In this document: one piece after another, positions 57,276 to 64,000 of the stretch
Layout: every line of letters starts with the position of its first letter
Numbering within the stretch: the stretch's first letter is position 1
Assembly (NCBI GenBank): GCA_025617745.1
Contig: CM046858.1
Coordinates: 28,534,534-28,598,533 of the forward strand
Reading direction: 5' to 3'
DNA from: Heliocidaris erythrogramma
Lineage: Eukaryota; Echinodermata; Echinoidea; Camarodonta; Echinometridae
Length of the DNA stretch: 64,000 bases
Notes under the pieces: generated by a model
The model's database searches: none
What the model was told of the DNA's origin: nothing
Seen by the model: only the letters and a program-made list of their open reading frames with translations
Translations under genes and position numbers: made by a program

Positions 57276-60200
57276 TTAACATGTAATATAACGATCTGGA
57301 AATCTGACATGCCTTCCGGATCTAGTCCTTCGGATAGGTGGAGTGGTTGTACTGGTCTGCTGCGTATGCGCGGCACATTCCTCCACCTTGATTGGAGTCT
57401 TTGCCTTAGCAAAGCTGGTCGAATTTGATATGCTTTCGTCCAGAATTTTCTTCTCGACATGCGCTACTTTCAATCGATCAATGCAAATTTGATCGCGTTT
57501 GCCATTGATATCGAGCGTAAAGAACCGTTCTTTTCGCTTAAGCACCTTATAAGGTCCTTTGTACGGTTGTTGAAGGGGTTTCCGCACCGAATCTACTCTA
57601 ACAAATACATGCGAGCATGATGATAGATCGCTAGGAACATGCGTCATTCCTTGCTTAGCTCTAGAAGGGATAAGTGTAAATGTGGCCATGTGTTTACGTA
57701 ATCGGGAAATGTAGTCACTCGGGTCTACTTCAGTTCGCTCAGGCGCAACGAACTGTCCGGGTAGTCTCAATGTTGTCCCGAATACTAGTTCTGCGGGTGA
57801 ACATGACAAATCTTCTTTGATGGTAGAACGGATACCAAGAAGAGTTAACGGTAACTGTTCACTCCAACGGGAAGGATCCTCGTAGGCCTTCAAAGATGCC
57901 TTGAGTTGACGGTGAAATCTCTCTACCATCCCATTTGCCGCGGGATGATATGCGGTTGTTCGGATACGGTTAGTCCCTAATAACTTAGTCAATTCCGTAA
58001 ACAGGCGGGATTCAAACTGCCTTCCGCGATCTGTCGTAACAGAAATAGGTGCGCCAAAATTAGCAACCCATCTTTCTACGAAAGTTTTAGCGACAGTTTC
58101 AGCAGAAATATCGGCTATAGGAATGGCTTCCGGCCATCTTGTATAACGGTCTATACACGTGAGCATATACTTCTGACCATTCGAATGAGGTAATGGACCA
58201 ACGAGATCCAGGTGAACGTGTGCGAATCTTGCATCCGGGGTACTAAAAGTCCCTAATGGGGCTTTGACATGCCTGTGAATTTTTGACCTCTGGCATGGTA
58301 GACATTCTCGAGACCATTTGCGCACATCTTTATTGATTCCGGTCCAAACGTAACGAGAAGTAATCGCACGCTGCGTTGCACGGATTCCTGGATGAGAAAG
58401 TCCATGAATAGCATCAAAAACTGACCTTCTATAAATTTTGGGAACGAAAGGTCTGGCAAGTCCATGGGAAACATCGCATACGATCGAGTCTCCGGTGGTG
58501 AGCATTGGTACTTTTTGAAGCACCATACCAGTTTTGGTTTCAGAATTGAGCAGTTCTTGAAGCTCTGAATCGGTTTCTTGCGCTCGAGCTATATCCGAGA
58601 AATCTATCTGAGATTCGGTATGCAAGGTACTCATAACCGGCCGGGATAAGGTATCAGCTACCACGTTGTCTTGACCTTTGATGTGCCTAATGTCTGTGGT
58701 AAACTGGGATATGAAATCCAAGTGCCTGATTTCTCGCGGGCTATGACGATCGGGTTTCGCATTAAAGGCATAAGTCAATGGCTTATGGTCGGTGTATACG
58801 AAAAATGGTCTGCCTTCTAATATGTAACGAAAATGTCTGATTGACAAGTAGATGGCTAGTAACTCGCGTCCAAATGCGCTATACCTTGTTTCAGCAGGTA
58901 GTAATTTGCGCGAAAAAAATGCGATCGGTTCCCAAGCATTATCATGGAGTTGCTGAACGACTCCGCCTACTGCGCGGTCTGATGCGTCAACCATCAAGTT
59001 CAAAGGGTACTCAGAATTAGGGTAAGACAAATTTGCACTCTGCGCTAGTGTCTCTTTAATTTCCGCAAAAGCGACTGTACAAGCCGGCGTCCAATCCAAT
59101 GGTTTCTTGGATCGCTTTTTACGATTGCGCAAGAGGTCTGTGAGTGGCATGAGGATTTGCGCACAGTTTGGTATAAACCTGCGGTAAAAATTCACTAACC
59201 CGAGAAATCCTCGTAATTGCTTCACGTTAGTGGGAATATCGCAGTTCCGAATCGCATCCACTTTTTCAGGGAGTGGATTAACTCCTTCAGCATTGATCCG
59301 GTGCCCAAGAAATTCTAGCTCCGATTGGCCAAAAACACATTTGTTTGGGTTAACGACAACACCAAACTCTCTAAGCCTTTCAAAGAGTAGGCGTAAATGG
59401 CGCTCATGCTCTTTCTCGTTCTTGCTAGCTACAAGTAAGTCATCTATGTAAGCATATACGCACGGTAGTCCACGAATGACCTGGTCTATGAACCTTTGGA
59501 AGGATTGCGCTGCGTTGCGCAAACCGAACGGCATTCGTTCGAATTCGTAGAGACCAAAAGGTGTGCATATAGCTGTTTTGCATATATCATCAGGCGCGAC
59601 AGGTATCTGATGATAGGCCCGAACTAAATCTATCTTGGAAAATATGCATTTCCCATTCAAGTTCGCAGTAAAGTCTTGAATATGCGGCACGGGATAGCAA
59701 TCAGGCACGGTAGCCTTGTTAAGAGCTCTATAATCGCCGCACGGTCTCCAATCGCCAGCGGTCTTTTTTGGTACCATATGCAATGGTGAAGCCCATTGGC
59801 TACTAGACGGCCTAATTATGCCTAAATCAAGCATATGCTGGAATTCATTCCGAGCTATATCCAGCTTTTCTCCCGTGAGTCTGCGCGGTCTAGCTTTAGC
59901 GGGTTGTCCATGAGTCTCAATGTGATGTACCACATTGTGTTTTACGTCTTGCGAACGGTAGACGGGTATGGTTATATCAGCGTATTCGTCACGCAACATC
60001 TTCGTGTACGCATCAATAGCTTCAGGTGTGTCATATACCGGGCTTAGTGACGCGACATCCGTATGTCTGCCTGACACTTGCATGTTAGTAAGAGGGTCAA
60101 TGAGCCTCGGCCTAGTCATATCAACCAGAAATTGAAAATGGCGCAAAAAGTCTGCACCTAATATAGGCATAGTTACGTCTGCTATAATAAATATCCAACG

Positions 60201-60335
60201 ACAGCTGCGACGTAATCCTAGATTTAGCGTAAGTGACTGCTGCCCATAAGTGGTAATGTGCGAACCATTAGCTGCACGCAGTCTCAATGCAGAAGGTTTT
60301 GCCTTTTGTTGCTTGGTCGGCAAGATTACCGACAC
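57276..60335 (-). CDS. pol: Pol region of the Ty3/Gypsy element
   Basis: About 1019 residues after the first Met in frame; the protease active-site word DTGA lies just before it, so the true frame begins further upstream. In order: end of the protease; reverse transcriptase with [15 protein letters not shown] and the catalytic YIDD; RNase H with [10 protein letters not shown]; integrase with an HHCC zinc-binding part and the D, D, E catalytic residues ([31 protein letters not shown]); and a GPY/F-like module ([10 protein letters not shown]) near the end. Length and order are those of ordinary Ty3/Gypsy pol. Looks intact. Confidence 0.95.
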   Translation of the reverse strand: MSVILPTKQQKAKPSALRLRAANGSHITTYGQQSLTLNLGLRRSCRWIFIIADVTMPILGADFLRHFQFLVDMTRPRLIDPLTNMQVSGRHTDVASLSPVYDTPEAIDAYTKMLRDEYADITIPVYRSQDVKHNVVHHIETHGQPAKARPRRLTGEKLDIARNEFQHMLDLGIIRPSSSQWASPLHMVPKKTAGDWRPCGDYRALNKATVPDCYPVPHIQDFTANLNGKCIFSKIDLVRAYHQIPVAPDDICKTAICTPFGLYEFERMPFGLRNAAQSFQRFIDQVIRGLPCVYAYIDDLLVASKNEKEHERHLRLLFERLREFGVVVNPNKCVFGQSELEFLGHRINAEGVNPLPEKVDAIRNCDIPTNVKQLRGFLGLVNFYRRFIPNCAQILMPLTDLLRNRKKRSKKPLDWTPACTVAFAEIKETLAQSANLSYPNSEYPLNLMVDASDRAVGGVVQQLHDNAWEPIAFFSRKLLPAETRYSAFGRELLAIYLSIRHFRYILEGRPFFVYTDHKPLTYAFNAKPDRHSPREIRHLDFISQFTTDIRHIKGQDNVVADTLSRPVMSTLHTESQIDFSDIARAQETDSELQELLNSETKTGMVLQKVPMLTTGDSIVCDVSHGLARPFVPKIYRRSVFDAIHGLSHPGIRATQRAITSRYVWTGINKDVRKWSRECLPCQRSKIHRHVKAPLGTFSTPDARFAHVHLDLVGPLPHSNGQKYMLTCIDRYTRWPEAIPIADISAETVAKTFVERWVANFGAPISVTTDRGRQFESRLFTELTKLLGTNRIRTTAYHPAANGMVERFHRQLKASLKAYEDPSRWSEQLPLTLLGIRSTIKEDLSCSPAELVFGTTLRLPGQFVAPERTEVDPSDYISRLRKHMATFTLIPSRAKQGMTHVPSDLSSCSHVFVRVDSVRKPLQQPYKGPYKVLKRKERFFTLDINGKRDQICIDRLKVAHVEKKILDESISNSTSFAKAKTPIKVEECAAHTQQTSTTTPPIRRTRSGRHVRFPDRYITC

Positions 60336-60442
60336 AGCCGCACCTGTGTCAACCAGAAATCTCTTTCGCGAATTATTATCTGTAATGTAAAATAGGCGAC
60401 TATCCGGTTGACCAGTTGGGTTTGTCGCCCCAACCCTCTGGT

Positions 60443-61360
60443 CTATGCGTTTCCCTGACTATTCCAACTACAGGGAAGTTTGCAACGGTGAGCATTCTCG
60501 GCATACTGGTTATGATACCAGCAATAGCTATTGTCATTTGTCGGTTTAGCAACGGGCGTAGACTCGCGCTTGTTACGCGATTTACTTTGGCTACGATTTC
60601 GGCCACGACTACGGCTACGATCGCGCTGCAACTGAACTACGGTGGTAGTTAACTCACGAACGAGCTTGGTCAACTCAGCGATTTGACCTACAAGATTAGG
60701 ATTCGCATCTTGCGCTGAATTTCCAGATTGGCTAGCTGTGATAGCATGTGCTCCAGCATCGGTGGCAGGCGCGACAGTGTTCACGACTGGAACGTGCGCT
60801 TCCAAAATTCTATCAGCCAAGGCAGCGAGGTCAGTTAGCACGAGCGATTCACTCGTACTCGCTAAGATCATTCTTACGTTATGAGGTAAGCGCTGTAAAA
60901 ATAGCTGCCTAAGTATGCCGCTTTCTAGTTTCTGATCTCCTACGAGTTGTTCCATGCGCCGCAATAGCTGCGAAGGCTTTCTATCGCCCAGCTCCTCTTC
61001 TGTGAGTAGCATTTGCACCCTTCTTTGTTCCGACTCAGTTGTTCGCGCGATAAGTTTCTGTTTTAGCGTCGTATAGGGCTCGGTAGTCGGCGGGCATATT
61101 AATATATCGCGAATGTCTTGCGCTACCTCTGGTGGGAGTGTCGCTATAACGTGCGAGTATTTTGTACTCTCAGAGGTTATGTTCCGGGTGGTAAACTGCG
61201 CTTCTGCTTGCGCAAACCAAACTTCTGGATCGTTTCTCCAGAATGGCGGCAACTTCACTGCCACTGCTCCGAGCATGTTTCCCGAGTCTGACGACTGCGC
61301 TTCCGAGTCGCTTTGTGGCATCGCGAATGCGCGCGGGTGTACAACCAACCCACCTTCCAA
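60443..61360 (-). CDS. gag: Gag region of the Ty3/Gypsy element
   Basis: 305 residues, Gag-like: a capsid-type region ([45 protein letters not shown]), a basic Arg/Ser stretch, and a Cys/His motif at the end ([19 protein letters not shown]) typical of one animal Gypsy group. It lies in a different frame from pol, as is common in this family, which uses frameshifting to make Gag-Pol. Looks intact. Confidence 0.9.
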   Translation of the reverse strand: MEGGLVVHPRAFAMPQSDSEAQSSDSGNMLGAVAVKLPPFWRNDPEVWFAQAEAQFTTRNITSESTKYSHVIATLPPEVAQDIRDILICPPTTEPYTTLKQKLIARTTESEQRRVQMLLTEEELGDRKPSQLLRRMEQLVGDQKLESGILRQLFLQRLPHNVRMILASTSESLVLTDLAALADRILEAHVPVVNTVAPATDAGAHAITASQSGNSAQDANPNLVGQIAELTKLVRELTTTVVQLQRDRSRSRGRNRSQSKSRNKRESTPVAKPTNDNSYCWYHNQYAENAHRCKLPCSWNSQGNA

Positions 61361-61530
61361 GTTACGAGTTCCAATATCGTATGCAACTATAAAAAGGGTT
61401 ATGCTCTACATAGAATATATAATTCTTTCATATACTGCTTTATCTATCATGTAAGATCACGTAGTATACCATATAGGATATAATTTGTATCACCGATATG
61501 AGGGTATACGCCTTAAGATTGTTCCTTTTG

Positions 61531-61549
61531 AATCACGTCGGGGTCACCA
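61531..61549 (-). other. Primer-binding site, tRNA-Trp
   Basis: The minus strand reads TGGTGACCCCGACGTGATT three bases inside the 5' LTR, complementary to the 3' end of animal tRNA-Trp including CCA (from memory of the tRNA sequence). Confidence 0.8.
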
Positions 61550-61552
61550 TTT

Positions 61553-62682
61553 TGTTGGCGATGTTTAAAAATTATATAGGTGGGAAAAGAAATTTGTTAT
61601 CTTGTTTAAATTTCAGAAATCAATCAGAAATCAATCAAACAATCAAATGAACATCAATTCCACACGGCAATCAGCATCCCAACATTTTAATGGAACAAAA
61701 GGCTACGTGATCTACAAGATAAATAAATAAAATACGCAGAAAACAGAATAGTTAAGGTTCAATGGTTTTGATGTATATTATTGCATATCTTGACTATTTA
61801 CACATTTGATCAAACATATTTTATTCAAATAAAATTCAATGTCTAACTGATCAATGTATTGAAAACAAATTATCGGTATAAAGACTTATATTGGTTGACT
61901 CAAATTATATTGTATCGAAATGAAGGCAGTGAATAATACATAAAGAATTATCTTTAATACAGAATCATGGAAAGTTGACGAGTGTTGAACGTAGTTGAAA
62001 AACGAAGACTGTCGAAGAAAACGAAGATTGTGGCGAAGAGTTGACTGGTGAAAACGGTGAATTATGGGTGTCTGGTGTGAGATCTGGGGTGATGACCCTT
62101 GTCAGTTTGTGTAGTGACACTGGTGGTAGAAATGACCCTTGTTCGGATGTCACTTGGACCCGATATATATCAGGAAAATGACCCGTGCTTTAGAGGTTTA
62201 CCAAAAACCAGGACAGCTAGGAGAAGGTAATTAGCCGGTTTGGCTCTCCAGCTCGGGTAAACGAAGGTTCAAAACCACGTACAAAATAATGCTGCTGTAA
62301 CTTTTGGAGCAAAATCTGCGTCCTGCAGCGATCAAGGTTGGATGTGATCTGGTGACTTCTCAAAATACGAAATGAAATCTCCGACACCACCCAAAAATGG
62401 TTAATTCTGATTGGTTACTTTACGTTACCAAGAATAACAAAATTTACATAACAGTAATCAATTACAAGAGTGCACATGAATGGATATGCACCTTTAGAAA
62501 TAATGTCTTTAAAATGCTGTCTTTAGAATTAAGTACTTTGGATTTTTTTCTTTTTTAAAACACAGGTGGTGGACGTTGCTTTGTATCCAAATCAAATAAA
62601 TAATGTTCACACGACATTATATGTCTTAAGTTGTGTTTATATAGTGCATTAAATCGTATTAAATACTTGTTTGGACACTACA
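61553..62682 (-). repeat. 5' LTR of the Ty3/Gypsy element (1130 bp)
   Basis: Direct repeat of 56053-57182 with no difference seen in the stretches I compared. Confidence 0.95.
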
Positions 62683-62852
62683 TTACCAACTATTTGGTGC
62701 ACCTGCTATGCAAAATGGCATCTCTATAGATGGAATCCATTTTGCATATATTAGTTGTTGCTATGTCGGGCAAGCCTCTGGCAAGCTTTTGAGTCGTCAA
62801 GAGAAACTTTTGTTCAAAAAGTATGCATAAAATTAGTAAACAGGTCTATTAT

Positions 62853-64000
62853 GAGGGGACTGTCTGTAGAGGATGAGTGCCTTCTATTCAAGAGGCTCTA
62901 TGGCAGTTATGCGGTTCCAACCATGCGTTTTACGGCGCCGTATTTTGTAATTGGCTCTATGCTGCTTGCAGCTGGGTTTTACGTGAAAATGTGACTACGG
63001 CATAAATAATTTTTTTATAAAGTACATCTTTCAACCTGAAAAACCTGTTAATCAACCGTCAATGAACTTGAACTCTGTGCTATTTGACCACGTTTCATTT
63101 GCCATATTTAAATAATCGAGTGGATTAATCTCTCGGTGGACTTCGTAATCACCCGATCAACTGGAAGTGAATTATTCCATTCTTAAAAAGGTGAAATGAT
63201 GATTGGTATAAGTTGACGCTATTTATCTTTATAAATGCTATTTCATAATGGAAGAAGAGACCCGAGGGTTATTGTGATTAAGTTCACTTTTCCTCCCCGA
63301 GGCACGGGATGACCTGAAATACATAAAAGTACAGAAAATAGTAGTGGTTTTTCTTCATTCATCCTTTGATTAAAACAACGTTTGAATTGCGTATCAACCG
63401 ATGACACTTTCCTCATTTTTATTTGATAAACGTAATTATTCACAATGGCCTCTGGAGCGAGTTCATTACATTTCTGAGAAATTGCGCTTCACTTGACGAT
63501 TTCAGTTCGATAGTGAATAGTTTTACTCTGCCAGAGTGTGAAATCCTTGCTTTCTAAGAATTTAAAAAAGCAAGAAATCAGGCTATTTTGTTATTTCGCA
63601 ATTTTGCCCGTGGAACAACCTTCCTCCATTCCTTTCAGAAATATCTTTTCACTTAACCGTTTAAGTAAAATAAGGTGAGATAGAAATGTATTTTAGTCCA
63701 AGTGTAAAACCCTTGTTTTGTTAGATTTTTTCTAAAACCCAGAATCCAAGCTTAATTTGTACCCATTGAACCCCTTTATATTAGATATATTAAGTGATGA
63801 TTGATCCCCGATAAAATCATGTGCCCCCCCCCCCTCCCAGCCAAAATGTAGTGTCCCAAACCAAATTTGAGAACTTTTTCCTTTTTAGCTGTTGGGCAGT
63901 GAGAGATTTTTCAGACCTAATTGAGGCTATGTAAAGATAATAACCTTTTTACGTGTCAGAGATTTTTGTCAGCTGATTATGGCGCTGAAAATTTCATGAC
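62853..64000. other. No recognisable gene
   Basis: AT-rich sequence to the right edge, with one C run at 63825-63837. No supportable feature. Confidence 0.4.

Larger units (their letters stand above)
56053..62682 (-). mobile_element. Ty3/Gypsy LTR retrotransposon, whole-looking and young
   Basis: A 6.63-kb element in minus orientation: 5' LTR 62682-61553, primer site 61549-61531, gag frame 61360-60443, pol frame about 60380-57276, purine-rich tract next to the 3' LTR, 3' LTR 57182-56053. TTAC is duplicated at 56049-56052 and 62683-62686. Pol order is protease, reverse transcriptase, RNase H, integrase, the Ty3/Gypsy order. No envelope gene and no chromodomain are visible. It looks whole, with no obvious breaks. 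The two LTRs appear identical wherever I compared them, so the insertion is recent. Confidence 0.95.
55988..62852. mobile_element. Small inverted-repeat element split by the LTR retrotransposon
   Basis: AATAGACCTGTTTACTAATTT at 55991 (left of the LTR element) and its inverse AATTAGTAAACAGGTCTATT near 62828-62850 (right of it) form matching ends, with TTATGCAT and TTTCTCT words mirrored further in. Without the retrotransposon the element is about 230 bp. An inner symmetrical pair (GCAAAATGG / CCATTTTGC) lies at 62709-62748. Confidence 0.65.

Overview
The window looks like intergenic and genic DNA of a deuterostome invertebrate, most likely a sea urchin. This rests on large spliced receptor genes of animal type, abundant foldback transposons including one built like the sea urchin TU elements (inverted arms of tandem 15-bp repeats and an 8-9 bp target duplication), CR1/Jockey-like and Tx1/L1-like LINE remains, many short elements carrying poly(G) tracts, and a tRNA-derived SINE. 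The species call is inference; no search was possible.

Three host genes can be supported. (1) On the minus strand, 12852 to 8445, a four-exon gene gives a 657-residue class B-like seven-helix receptor with a signal peptide and an N-terminal somatomedin-B-like Cys module; every splice phase agrees. (2) On the plus strand, about 19955 to 23138, at least three exons give an unnamed protein with a long acidic N-terminal part, coiled coils and one C-terminal membrane anchor; its first exon is not found. (3) On the minus strand, 31546 to 30494, a single coding exon gives a 350-residue class A (rhodopsin-like) receptor with altered DRY and NPxxY motifs. A possible first exon of a secreted protein lies at 16138-16222. 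Nothing shows that these genes act together; they look like unrelated neighbours, though two are orphan receptors.

Region by region: 1-7.4 kb is LINE remains (plus-strand CR1/Jockey-like, minus-strand Tx1/L1-like) with a string of hairpin elements at 4.66-5.25 kb, all separated by the same 8-mer. 8.4-12.9 kb is receptor gene 1, its introns full of mobile DNA. 13.4-19.5 kb holds a second LINE, hAT-type short elements and the TU-like foldback element. 20-23.1 kb is the tail-anchored gene. 23.2-30.5 kb is mostly empty apart from nested short transposons. 30.5-31.6 kb is receptor gene 2. 32.6-38.1 kb is a recent tandem duplication, or two alleles assembled side by side. 38.4-55.8 kb contains a SINE, word-repeat elements, a Tc1/mariner-type short element inserted in a 336-bp tandem repeat, and several hAT-type elements. 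56.05-62.68 kb is a whole-looking young Ty3/Gypsy LTR retrotransposon on the minus strand, itself inserted into a small inverted-repeat element.

The most distinctive theme is the number of short transposon-like elements with inverted ends and 8-bp flanking duplications (at least ten). Some carry poly(G) tracts, and some have arms made by iterating a private short word.
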